In this document: positions 1-6,753 of the stretch, piece after piece | Numbering within the stretch: position 1 is the stretch's first letter | Layout: every line of letters starts with the position of its first letter | NCBI RefSeq assembly: GCF_001436225.1 | Contig: NZ_AYYO01000056.1 | Span: 124,001 to 188,000 of the forward strand | Source of the DNA: Lacticaseibacillus sharpeae JCM 1186 = DSM 20505 | GTDB lineage: Bacteria > Bacillota > Bacilli > Lactobacillales > Lactobacillaceae | Reading direction: 5' to 3' | Length of the DNA: 64,000 nucleotides | The notes under the pieces: generated by a model | What the model was told of the DNA's origin: nothing | Database searches by the model: none | The model's input: the letters and a program-made list of their open reading frames with translations, nothing else | Program-made: the position numbers and the translations under genes

Positions 1-54
1 GGGTAGGCTTGGGCGCTTGCGGGACAAAAATGTGACGGATTTCACGCAAATTTG

Positions 55-83
55 TTGACATCGTTCGTGCTTCCCCGTATACT
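55..83 (+). promoter_or_regulatory. sigma-A promoter of tRNA-Leu
   Basis: A TTGACA -35 box (55-60) and a TATACT -10 box (78-83) are separated by exactly 17 bases. The -35 is a perfect consensus, as expected for a stable-RNA promoter. Confidence 0.85.
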
Positions 84-118
84 AGTTCTTGTTCCTGTTA
101 AGGAGCACTACCAATGAT

Positions 119-204
119 GCGGGTGTGGCGGAACTGGTAGACGCGCAAGATTAAGGATCTTGTGGCCAATTACGGCCGTGAAGGTTCAAGTCCTTTCACC
201 CGCA
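119..204 (+). tRNA. tRNA-Leu (anticodon AAG)
   Basis: The acceptor arms GCGGGTG (119-125) and CACCCGC (197-203) pair perfectly, with discriminator A at 204. The anticodon stem CAAGA/TCTTG encloses the loop TTAAGGA, placing AAG at 153-155 with T33 and G37. A long variable arm and length of 86 nt fit a class II leucine tRNA. It would read CUU/CUC after A34-to-inosine editing (inference). It has its own promoter and terminator. Confidence 0.95.
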
Positions 205-213
205 TAACAGCGT

Positions 214-245
214 CCCCCAACCAGATGATGGTTGGGGGATTTTTT
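214..245 (+). terminator. Rho-independent terminator after tRNA-Leu
   Basis: A perfect 9-bp stem (CCCCCAACC, 214-222, with GGTTGGGGG, 230-238), a 7-nt loop and a run of T residues. Confidence 0.9.
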
Positions 246-353
246 GTGCCCTCAATTTGACCGTTCAGGGCTGAATTGCACCCACTCAGCCCCGAAGTCG
301 GGACGAAATGCGGGCGATGGCGTATGCTATGGGCATAGATGAGGTGAGGGAAT

Positions 354-800
354 ATGCAGGTTAAATTTGAACAAGTCGCGGGCGCAAGTGCTGAGCCCGA
401 GGTGATTGTGCGGGCGGCGGCGCTATCGCCTGAGGTATTAACGCTCATGGCGCGCCTGCAAAACGGCGTGGCGGCGGCAACATTAGCCATCCCGGTTGCC
501 GATCGGATTGTGATTGTCGATTGCCAGCAGATTGTGGCGGCCAGTGTGCTCGGCGAGCGCCTGACGCTGACGACCACGGAAGCCACGTATGAGTATGCAG
601 GACAACTGAATGGGTTATTGCAGCGCCTGACCGCACCGAATTTTGTCCAGGTCAGCCGTAATTCGCTGCTGAACATTCAGCATTTGCGGTCTTTGGAGCA
701 AGCCTTTTCCGGCAATATGTTGGCATTAATGTCAACTGGCACCAAGATTGTGGTCAGTCGCAAATTCTTGCCGCAGTTGAAACGTAGCGTTGGGTTGTAG
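354..800 (+). CDS. LytTR-family DNA-binding regulator
   Basis: This 148-residue protein has a C-terminal LytTR-type domain (roughly residues 50-148) with the typical core FVQVSRNSLLNIQHL near residues 97-111. There is no receiver domain in front of it, so it is a stand-alone LytTR protein rather than a two-component response regulator. LytTR domains bind DNA through a beta fold and often control membrane, bacteriocin or competence genes. The next gene, whose ribosome site overlaps this stop codon, encodes a DUF3021-type membrane protein; this pairing is common in Firmicutes, where the membrane protein is thought to restrain the regulator (family knowledge; the interaction here is inferred). 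Confidence 0.85.
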   Translation: MQVKFEQVAGASAEPEVIVRAAALSPEVLTLMARLQNGVAAATLAIPVADRIVIVDCQQIVAASVLGERLTLTTTEATYEYAGQLNGLLQRLTAPNFVQVSRNSLLNIQHLRSLEQAFSGNMLALMSTGTKIVVSRKFLPQLKRSVGL

Positions 801-811
801 GAGGACTAGAC

Positions 812-1198
812 ATGCAAATGATTAAAAATATGCTGCAGGGCGTTTTGGTGGGCTGTGCAATCTACGTCGTTAGCCTGGCTTGTCACTGGCAGCTCTTCAC
901 GTTGTCACCGCAGCGTGCGCTTGAATTGATTCTGACCAGCGCGGTTATCGGCGCGTTCTCCTGGCTGCTGCAGACCGACCGCCTCAGCTTTGTTCAGTCG
1001 ATGGTTAGCCACATGCTGGCGACGTTACTCTGTTTGGTCGGCGCAAATTTTGTCTTCGGTTGGGACTGGCTGAGCAGTTTTGCCTGGCTCAATTTTGGCT
1101 TGCCCTTTATCATCATCTATCTGCTTGTCTGGCTTGCTTGGTGGCTGCAGGCCCAAATCACGGTGCGGCAAATTAACGCCAAACTGCGTCAACACTAA
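812..1198 (+). CDS. DUF3021-type small membrane protein, partner of LytTR regulator
   Basis: The product has 128 residues with about four hydrophobic segments (near residues 8-27, 36-52, 62-88 and 93-113) and a short basic tail. The AGGAGG ribosome site at 799-804 overlaps the stop of the LytTR gene, so the two are translated from one message. Length, topology and gene pairing match DUF3021 proteins that accompany LytTR regulators. No catalytic motif is visible; a role as membrane-bound modulator of the regulator is inference. Confidence 0.75.
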   Translation: MQMIKNMLQGVLVGCAIYVVSLACHWQLFTLSPQRALELILTSAVIGAFSWLLQTDRLSFVQSMVSHMLATLLCLVGANFVFGWDWLSSFAWLNFGLPFIIIYLLVWLAWWLQAQITVRQINAKLRQH

Positions 1199-1289
1199 TG
1201 TTTGCGCGGTGCCTTAACCTTTTCTTTACTTTTGCATGTTGCCGGACCATGGCACTTCAGGAACGTGACTGTTATTATTTACTCATCAC

Positions 1290-1319
1290 TTAGCAGAGGT
1301 AGTTACTCTGTGGTGCTAA
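1290..1319 (+). promoter_or_regulatory. Possible structured leader of the ECF transporter gene
   Basis: TTAGC (1290-1294) pairs with GCTAA (1315-1319) and AGAG (1295-1298) with CTCT (1306-1309), leaving loop GTAGTTA and a bulge GTGGT, about 30 bases before the start codon. ECF substrate-binding genes often carry riboswitches, but I cannot match this one to a known class. Confidence 0.3.
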
Positions 1320-1349
1320 TTCTTGTTCAAGAGTAAAGGAGACAGTATT

Positions 1350-1955
1350 TTGAACCGAACACGTTCTAAAGCATATCGTATTAGTACCTTGGGGTTACTG
1401 ACAGCACTCATTATTGTTCAGTCGTTCGTACCAATGATTGGTTATATTAGTTTCGGTGGGGTTTCGATTACGACCATTCACCTGACCGTTATCATTGGGG
1501 CCGTCATGCTGGGGACTAGCGGTGGGGCCGAGCTTGGCCTCATCTGGGGGATTACCAGCCTGATTGTTGCCTTCACGCGGCCTGCTGATCCGTTGTCTCT
1601 GCTGCTGTTCCACAATCCCATCATCGCGATTGTGCCGCGGCTCATGACCGGCGTGGTTGCCGGCCTGATCTTCAACCAGATTCGGCCCGGCATGCGCACG
1701 GGCACGGTGGGCACCATCAAGATGATCTTCGCCGGCATCGCGGGTGCGCTCACGAACACGCTGCTCGTGATTGCGTTCACGTGGCTGTTCTACGCGAGCA
1801 AGGCCGCAACGCTGGTGGGCAATGGGGCCAGCAGCGCCAACCTGGGCTGGATCATGATTGCGATGCTCGGGGTGAACGCCATCGCCGAGGCCATTGCGGC
1901 CGGGATTGTGACGCCGCTACTAGGGCAGGCACTGGTACGGTTCCGCCGCGACTAA
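1350..1955 (+). CDS. ECF-type vitamin transporter, substrate-binding (S) component
   Basis: The protein of about 201 residues is very hydrophobic with around six predicted membrane segments and resembles the ECF S-component family, which captures a vitamin outside the membrane and hands it to the shared EcfT/EcfA energising module. I chose the TTG at 1350 because AAAGGAGA lies just before it at 1336-1343; a TTG further upstream at 1323 has no ribosome site. The substrate cannot be read with certainty; pantothenate or folate-type carriers look most similar in general pattern. It appears monocistronic, with a structured leader before it and a hairpin after it. Confidence 0.8.
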   Translation: MNRTRSKAYRISTLGLLTALIIVQSFVPMIGYISFGGVSITTIHLTVIIGAVMLGTSGGAELGLIWGITSLIVAFTRPADPLSLLLFHNPIIAIVPRLMTGVVAGLIFNQIRPGMRTGTVGTIKMIFAGIAGALTNTLLVIAFTWLFYASKAATLVGNGASSANLGWIMIAMLGVNAIAEAIAAGIVTPLLGQALVRFRRD

Positions 1956-2002
1956 GCGTTTTCAGCACGGTTATAATGCTTTAATATGAAAATATAAATA
2001 TT

Positions 2003-2034
2003 AGCGGAAGCCAGAAATGATTCAGGCTTCCGCT
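2003..2034 (+). terminator. Terminator-like hairpin after ECF S component
   Basis: GCGGAAGCC (2004-2012) pairs with GGCTTCCGC (2025-2033), a 9-bp stem, followed by a short T-rich stretch. Confidence 0.65.
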
Positions 2035-2044
2035 TTGCTATTAC

Positions 2045-2073
2045 TTGCATGCTATATTGGCGCGTGCTATGAT
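2045..2073 (+). promoter_or_regulatory. Promoter of cold-shock gene
   Basis: TTGCAT (2045-2050), 17-base spacer and TATGAT (2068-2073) with an extended -10 TG two bases upstream. It leaves a leader of about 105 bases, typical of cold-shock genes. Confidence 0.75.
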
Positions 2074-2186
2074 AAACATGTACTTTTTGAATGGTCAGGG
2101 TTCGAGGTTCTAAGACTTTCTTCCGTCTGCACCAAACAAGAAATGCATATCAGTTCGCGCTTGATGCGCAAGGAGGAATTTCTATA

Positions 2187-2387
2187 ATGGAACACGGCAC
2201 AGTTAAGTGGTTTAACGCTGAAAAGGGTTACGGTTTCATCACTCGTCAGGACGGCGGCGATGTCTTCGTACACTTCTCCGCAATCCAGGGTGACGGTTAC
2301 AAGACCCTCGAAGAAGGCCAGGCTGTAACTTTCGAAGTTGAACAGTCCGACCGCGGTCCTCAGGCAGTTAACGTCAACAAAGACTAA
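2187..2387 (+). CDS. csp: Cold-shock protein (CspA family)
   Basis: This 66-residue single cold-shock domain protein carries both RNA-binding motifs: KGYGFI at residues 13-18 (RNP1) and VFVHF at 26-30 (RNP2). Such proteins bind single-stranded nucleic acid and melt mRNA structure during cold shock or rapid growth. AGGAGG at 2171-2176 sits 10 bases before the ATG, deciding this start over in-frame upstream codons. The gene stands alone, with a long untranslated leader and a terminator, suggesting post-transcriptional cold control as known for the family. Confidence 0.95.
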   Translation: MEHGTVKWFNAEKGYGFITRQDGGDVFVHFSAIQGDGYKTLEEGQAVTFEVEQSDRGPQAVNVNKD

Positions 2388-2406
2388 TTTTACCTGAACC
2401 GAATTG

Positions 2407-2454
2407 AACACCGAACGTATTGCTTAACGGGGGCAATGCGGGCGGTGTTTTTTT
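2407..2454 (+). terminator. Terminator after csp
   Basis: AACACCG (2407-2413) pairs with CGGTGTT (2443-2449), with an inner ATTGC/GCAAT stem, and is followed by a T run. Confidence 0.8.
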
Positions 2455-2486
2455 GTTGGCTAAAACGGGGGTTGAATCATTTTGCG

Positions 2487-2502
2487 TGTTGCAATTGCAA
2501 CA
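2487..2502 (+). promoter_or_regulatory. Perfect 16-bp palindrome, likely MarR operator
   Basis: TGTTGCAATTGCAACA is a perfect inverted repeat that covers the -35 region of the marR promoter. MarR-family dimers typically bind such palindromes and repress their own operon; its position supports autoregulation (inference). Confidence 0.7.
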
Positions 2503-2516
2503 TACCTGTGTATAAT
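2489..2516 (+). promoter_or_regulatory. Promoter of the MarR-acetyltransferase operon
   Basis: TTGCAA (2489-2494), 16-base spacer and consensus TATAAT (2511-2516). The -35 box lies inside the palindrome. Confidence 0.75.
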
Positions 2517-2541
2517 GTTTATCAGAAAGCAGGTGGTCAGC

Positions 2542-2991
2542 ATGGATGCATTACGGGCAATTGGGGTGGTGGCGCGCGCACTGGATGGCATCGCGAATAT
2601 CGAATTCCGCGACCTGGAGCTTACGCGCGGGCAATATTTATACTTAGTGCGCATCGTTGAACAGCCCGGTATTATTCAGGAGCAGCTGGTCAATGAGCTG
2701 AAAGTCGATCGGGCGACAGTGGCGCGCAGTGTGGCTAAACTTTGCCACCAGGGGCTAGTTGAAAAGCGGGCGAACCCGGCCAACGCGAAGTCGAGTCTGC
2801 TGTACGCAACGACTGCGGGCCAGACAGCTTACGGCCCGATTCACCGGGAGAATTTGTATTCCCTGAACCAGGCGGTGGCAGGCATGAGCGCAGACGAACA
2901 AGCGACACTAACGCGCTTGCTCAACCAGATGGCGACCAACATTGATGCGGATTGGCAACTAGTAAAAAATGGCGGCAAGCGGCGGTATTAG
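2542..2991 (+). CDS. MarR-family transcriptional regulator
   Basis: The 149-residue product has the winged helix-turn-helix of MarR proteins in its middle part: the recognition region DRATVARSVAKLCHQGLVEK is near residues 56-75, followed by a basic wing. These proteins act as dimers and are usually released from DNA by a small ligand or oxidation. The ATG at 2542 follows AGGTGG and downstream of the TATAAT box; upstream in-frame codons lie within the promoter. It is followed after 25 bases by an acetyltransferase gene, so the pair probably forms one autoregulated operon. The ligand is unknown. Confidence 0.85.
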   Translation: MDALRAIGVVARALDGIANIEFRDLELTRGQYLYLVRIVEQPGIIQEQLVNELKVDRATVARSVAKLCHQGLVEKRANPANAKSSLLYATTAGQTAYGPIHRENLYSLNQAVAGMSADEQATLTRLLNQMATNIDADWQLVKNGGKRRY

Positions 2992-3016
2992 TCGCGGCAA
3001 ACGAAAGGACTTATTG

Positions 3017-3538
3017 ATGAAACAAATTCGACGGGTGACAGAAGCAGATATCGACACGCTGGTGCACATGGCCCGCACCACCTTCGCGGACACGTTCAAC
3101 GCCAATACGGCCCCGGCAGACATGCAGGCGTTCCTGGCCACGGCGTACGCGCCAGAGCAGCTGTTATCCGAGTTGCGGACGCCCGGGACGACGTTTTGGT
3201 TCGTTACGATTGATGATGTGCCGGCGGGCTACATGAAATTGAACGTTGATGCGGCAGTGACGGCGGACGTGTTGGCACAGAACGCACTGGAGCTAGAACG
3301 GATTTATATTCTGCCTACGTACAAGCGCCACGGACTGGGCAGCCTGCTGTATGCCCACGCGTTGCAGCTGGCGCAGACTCTGGGCAAAACGAAGATTGCG
3401 CTGGGCGTATGGGAGCACAACGAACCGGCCAAGAATTTTTATCAGCGGCGGGGTTTTAAAAAAGTTGGGGAGCATGCCTTCGTTGTGGGCGACGACCCGC
3501 AGCACGATTGGTTAATGGAAGCGGACGTGCAGGTTTAA
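3017..3538 (+). CDS. GNAT-family N-acetyltransferase
   Basis: The product of 173 residues shows acetyl-CoA binding motif A (LERIYILPTYKRHGLGSLLY near residues 94-113, with the pyrophosphate-binding RHGLGS) and motif B (NEPAKNFYQRRGFKKVGE near 137-154). GNAT enzymes transfer acetyl groups to amines, polyamines or protein N-termini. The ATG at 3017 follows GAAAGGAC at an ideal distance. Co-transcription with the MarR gene suggests a role in detoxification or stress, but the substrate cannot be inferred. Confidence 0.85.
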   Translation: MKQIRRVTEADIDTLVHMARTTFADTFNANTAPADMQAFLATAYAPEQLLSELRTPGTTFWFVTIDDVPAGYMKLNVDAAVTADVLAQNALELERIYILPTYKRHGLGSLLYAHALQLAQTLGKTKIALGVWEHNEPAKNFYQRRGFKKVGEHAFVVGDDPQHDWLMEADVQV

Positions 3539-3567
3539 GCCCAGATTTTCACTGTGACTTAATTCAG

Positions 3568-3597
3568 TTGTCCTTGTGTGTCAAATTCTGCTACAAT
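3568..3597 (+). promoter_or_regulatory. Promoter of amino-acid permease
   Basis: TTGTCC (3568-3573), 18-base spacer and TACAAT (3592-3597) with an extended -10 TG at 3589-3590. Confidence 0.65.
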
Positions 3598-3677
3598 GGA
3601 AAACATGCAAATTCACATTTCGCTATTATTTTTCATTGCTGTGGCGGGGTGTGGTCTAAACCAATTAGGAGGCTGGC

Positions 3678-5114
3678 ATGCGCGCATTTTGGCAACGTTT
3701 GATTAAAAAGGAAGATCCGAGCGTCTACGAAGATAAGGATTCACATCTGCCCCGGGTGCTGAAGGTGAAAGATTTCTTAGCACTTGGTGTGGGGACGATT
3801 GTGTCCACGACGATTTTCACCCTGCCTGGGGTCGTTGCGGCGACGCATGCGGGGCCCGCGGTGGCGCTGTCCTGTTTGGTGGCGGCAATTGTGGCGGGGC
3901 TTGTGGCCTTTGCTTACGCCGAAATGGCCGCGGCCATGCCGTTTGCCGGTTCGGCGTATTCCTGGATTAACGTTGTCTTTGGCGAAGTGTTCGGCTGGAT
4001 TGCCGGCTGGGCGTTGCTGGCGGAATACTTCATCGCCGTGGCGTTCGTTGCTTCGGGGTTGTCGGCGAACTTCCGCGGGCTGCTGGCGACATTCTCGGTG
4101 CACATGCCTAACGCGCTGGCGAACCCCATGGGCACTAACGGCGGGATTGTCGACATTATCGCGGTCGTCGTCATGGTGCTGGTTGGCCTGCTGTTGTCGC
4201 GCGGCCTGAGCAATGCGGCGCGGGTGGAGAACATCCTCGTGGTGCTGAAGGTGATTGCCATTCTCGCCTTCGTCGGCATCGGGCTGACTGCGATCCACAT
4301 CGAGAATTTGACGCCGTTCATTCCGAAGTTCCACCTGAATGCTGATGGCACCGCATTTGGTGGTTGGCAGGGGATTTACGCCGGCGTCTCCATGATCTTC
4401 CTGGCGTACATCGGGTTTGACTCCATCGCGGCCAACTCCGCGGAGGCTAAGGACCCCGAAAAGACGATGCCACGCGGAATTATCGGCTCCCTGATTATTG
4501 CTGTCATCCTCTTCGTGTCCGTCTCGCTGGTGCTCGTGGGGATGTTCGATTACCACAAGTACGCGAACAACGCGGCCCCAGTTGGTTGGGCCTTGACGCA
4601 GGCGGGCCACCCAATGGCTGCCATCGTGATTGAGGCCGTGGCGGTCATCGGGATGTTCACCGCGCTCATCGGGATGATGATGGCGGGTTCGCGCCTGCTG
4701 TACAGCTTTGGTCGTGACGGGATGCTGCCGAAGTTTTTGGGCAAGCTGAACCACAACCACCTGCCGAACAACGCACTGCTGACGCTCACCATCATCGGCG
4801 TGGTGATTGGCGCCTTCTTCCCGTTTGAATTCCTCGCCCAGCTGATTTCGGCCGGCACGCTCATTGCCTTCATGTTCGTCGCCCTCGGGATTTACCGCTT
4901 GCGACCGCGCGAAGGTAAGGACATTGCGAACCCCGCGTTCAAGATGCCGTTCTACCCCGTCTTGCCCGCGATTGCCTTCCTGGGCGCCTTGGCGGTCTTT
5001 ATGGGCCTGGACATTCAGGCCAAGCTCTATTCGGGCATCTGGTTTGTCATCGGGCTGGTGATTTACCTAACGTACGGGATCCGGCACTCAGCGCTGGCGG
5101 ATAAGAAGAAGTAA
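3678..5114 (+). CDS. APC-superfamily amino-acid permease (cationic amino-acid/YfnA type)
   Basis: The 478-residue protein has around twelve membrane segments. The first carries the APC substrate-binding glycine motif GVGTIVSTTIFTLPG near residues 36-50, and a long conserved AGWALLAEYF follows in helix 3. The pattern is that of the CAT/YfnA group of amino-acid:proton symporters. AGGAGG at 3667-3672 fixes the ATG at 3678. It has its own promoter and looks monocistronic. The transported amino acid is not readable from the sequence. Confidence 0.88.
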   Translation: MRAFWQRLIKKEDPSVYEDKDSHLPRVLKVKDFLALGVGTIVSTTIFTLPGVVAATHAGPAVALSCLVAAIVAGLVAFAYAEMAAAMPFAGSAYSWINVVFGEVFGWIAGWALLAEYFIAVAFVASGLSANFRGLLATFSVHMPNALANPMGTNGGIVDIIAVVVMVLVGLLLSRGLSNAARVENILVVLKVIAILAFVGIGLTAIHIENLTPFIPKFHLNADGTAFGGWQGIYAGVSMIFLAYIGFDSIAANSAEAKDPEKTMPRGIIGSLIIAVILFVSVSLVLVGMFDYHKYANNAAPVGWALTQAGHPMAAIVIEAVAVIGMFTALIGMMMAGSRLLYSFGRDGMLPKFLGKLNHNHLPNNALLTLTIIGVVIGAFFPFEFLAQLISAGTLIAFMFVALGIYRLRPREGKDIANPAFKMPFYPVLPAIAFLGALAVFMGLDIQAKLYSGIWFVIGLVIYLTYGIRHSALADKKK

Positions 5115-5119
5115 CGTCC

Positions 5120-5149
5120 TTGTGTTTAGTCCCTTTACTTTGTTAAAAT
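5120..5149 (+). promoter_or_regulatory. Promoter of tpx
   Basis: TTGTGT (5120-5125), 18-base spacer and TAAAAT (5144-5149) with TG at 5141-5142. Confidence 0.6.
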
Positions 5150-5181
5150 AAGTAGAGAAGCAAAATAAAGGAGGACGCGAC

Positions 5182-5679
5182 ATGGAGATTACACGTCACG
5201 GAATTGTGCAAACAACTAATGGTGCAGTACCAACAATTGGCCAGCAGCTACCGGACTTCACGTTAACGGGTGCGGCGGGGGACAAGGTCACACCCGTTGA
5301 TTTTGCGGGTAAACTGACGCTAATCAGTGTCGTACCGGATATCAACACCCGCGTTTGCAGCCTGTCGACCAAGAAGTTCAACGTCAACGCAGCGAACTTC
5401 ACGGATATCAACTTCATCACCGTTTCCACTAATCTGCCGAGTGCCCAGCAAACCTGGTGTGCGGCAGAAGGCGTGCAGAACATGGTGTTGCTGTCAGATG
5501 TAGAGAAGCACTTCGGTCAAGCAATGGGGCTGTACGTGGCTGAAAACAACACGGACGCGCGCAGTGTCTGGATTGCCGATGCCGATGGGAAGATTGTCTA
5601 CCGTGAGCTCGTGCTCGAACAGACGGAAGAGCCCGACTATTCCAGCGCCTTGGCGTACTTGGAGACCCACCAGAACTAA
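5182..5679 (+). CDS. tpx: Thiol peroxidase (Tpx, 2-Cys atypical peroxiredoxin)
   Basis: The 165-residue protein matches bacterial Tpx in length and layout. The peroxidatic cysteine is C59 in NTRVCS and the resolving cysteine C93 in TWCAAEG; these form an intramolecular disulfide that is reduced by thioredoxin. It removes hydrogen peroxide and alkyl peroxides in the cytoplasm. An AAAGGAGG ribosome site precedes the ATG. Thioredoxin itself is encoded 4 kb downstream. The gene has its own promoter and a strong terminator. Confidence 0.95.
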   Translation: MEITRHGIVQTTNGAVPTIGQQLPDFTLTGAAGDKVTPVDFAGKLTLISVVPDINTRVCSLSTKKFNVNAANFTDINFITVSTNLPSAQQTWCAAEGVQNMVLLSDVEKHFGQAMGLYVAENNTDARSVWIADADGKIVYRELVLEQTEEPDYSSALAYLETHQN

Positions 5680-5686
5680 TCAACCT

Positions 5687-5732
5687 TAACCGTTTTGCCG
5701 TCAGGATGTGGGGGCAAGGCGGTTATTTTTTT
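5687..5732 (+). terminator. Terminator after tpx
   Basis: TAACCG (5687-5692) pairs with CGGTTA (5720-5725), with an inner TTGCC/GGCAA stem, followed by seven T residues. Confidence 0.85.
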
Positions 5733-5761
5733 GTCGCCGGACAGACACGTGCGAGTGCATT

Positions 5762-5790
5762 TTGCTTTGCCCCCAGACTAATGGTAAAAT
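5762..5790 (+). promoter_or_regulatory. Promoter of zapA-cvpA
   Basis: TTGCTT (5762-5767), 17-base spacer and TAAAAT (5785-5790). Confidence 0.7.
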
Positions 5791-5854
5791 CAGAGACATA
5801 ATTGTGCTTAGATTGGTTGGTCGTTCAGCAATCGAAGCTAAAGGAGGTGCGGAC

Positions 5855-6097
5855 ATGGCGGAAGACAAACGACGGTACAAGGCAAACATTGCGGGGCGGA
5901 ATTACACGTTAATCGGCCCCGGCAGCACGGCTCATTTCGACGCCGTGACGCAAATTCTAAATGATCAGCTGGCCCAGATTCACCGTCTCCAGCCCAAACT
6001 GAGTCGTGAAGACGCAGCGGTTTTGCTTGCGTTTAACGCGTTGTCGCAGCAGGTTTCTGCGCAGACACAGCAGCAAGTTGACGGAGCGCAAGGTTAG
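5855..6097 (+). CDS. zapA: Cell division protein ZapA
   Basis: This 80-residue protein starts with the ZapA pattern KRRYKANIAGRNYTLIGPG and ends in a helical, glutamine-rich coiled-coil region, as in ZapA proteins that bundle FtsZ filaments at the division ring. AAAGGAGGTG at 5840-5849 decides the ATG at 5855. It heads the zapA-cvpA-mutS2 order that is conserved in Bacillales and lactobacilli, which supports the assignment. Confidence 0.88.
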   Translation: MAEDKRRYKANIAGRNYTLIGPGSTAHFDAVTQILNDQLAQIHRLQPKLSREDAAVLLAFNALSQQVSAQTQQQVDGAQG

Positions 6098-6109
6098 CGG
6101 AGGATTTGG

Positions 6110-6655
6110 ATGTTATCACTGGTTGTCTTGATATTTTTAGCCTACTGTTTTTACACGGGCGCCCGGCGCGGCATGAAGTTGCAGGGGGTCTACACGGTGG
6201 GCTACATTATCAGCTTTTTTATTGCCCGGCTCTTGGCGGGTGTGTTTAGACCATTATTAGAATTATGGATTCCATATCCATCAGCGACGCCGGATAGCAA
6301 GTTTGTGTTTTTCACGAATAGCGTTGGGGTAACACTGGATTCGGCGTTTTACTACGCGGCGGCGTTCATGTTCGTGCTCGCGCTGTGCTGGATTGTGGTG
6401 CACTTAATCGCGCTGACGGTTAATGACCTGCAGTTCGCGCCGGCCAGCGATGAGACTGTTAACTGGCTTGCGGGTGGCGTGATGAACTTCCTGTGCGGGT
6501 ACGTGTTTATGACCATGCTGTTGTACCTGGTTGCGTTCATCCCTGTCGACGGGATTCAGACCATGCTGGGGAATTCGCACATGGCGGTATTAATGGTTCG
6601 ATACACACCAATTCTTTCCCAGTTACTGGCTAACTGGTGGATTGTCAATGCTTAG
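6110..6655 (+). CDS. cvpA: CvpA-family membrane protein
   Basis: The 181-residue protein has about four membrane segments and the N-terminal GARRGMKLQG pattern of the CvpA family. CvpA was named for colicin V production in Escherichia coli; in Firmicutes it lies between zapA and mutS2 and its exact role is unclear, with links to envelope stress. It starts 12 bases after zapA with GGAGG before it, so the two are one operon. Confidence 0.85.
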   Translation: MLSLVVLIFLAYCFYTGARRGMKLQGVYTVGYIISFFIARLLAGVFRPLLELWIPYPSATPDSKFVFFTNSVGVTLDSAFYYAAAFMFVLALCWIVVHLIALTVNDLQFAPASDETVNWLAGGVMNFLCGYVFMTMLLYLVAFIPVDGIQTMLGNSHMAVLMVRYTPILSQLLANWWIVNA

Positions 6656-6660
6656 AGATG

Positions 6661-6687
6661 GGGCACGGTTAATACCGCGCCTTTTTT
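6661..6687 (+). terminator. Terminator between cvpA and mutS2
   Basis: GGCACGGT pairs with ACCGCGCC around a TAAT loop, followed by six T residues. Confidence 0.7.
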
Positions 6688-6753
6688 CGTCCCGTTGCGG
6701 GCAGCCAGACTAATATGAATTAATCGTTATCGTTAAAGATATGAGGGAGAAAC

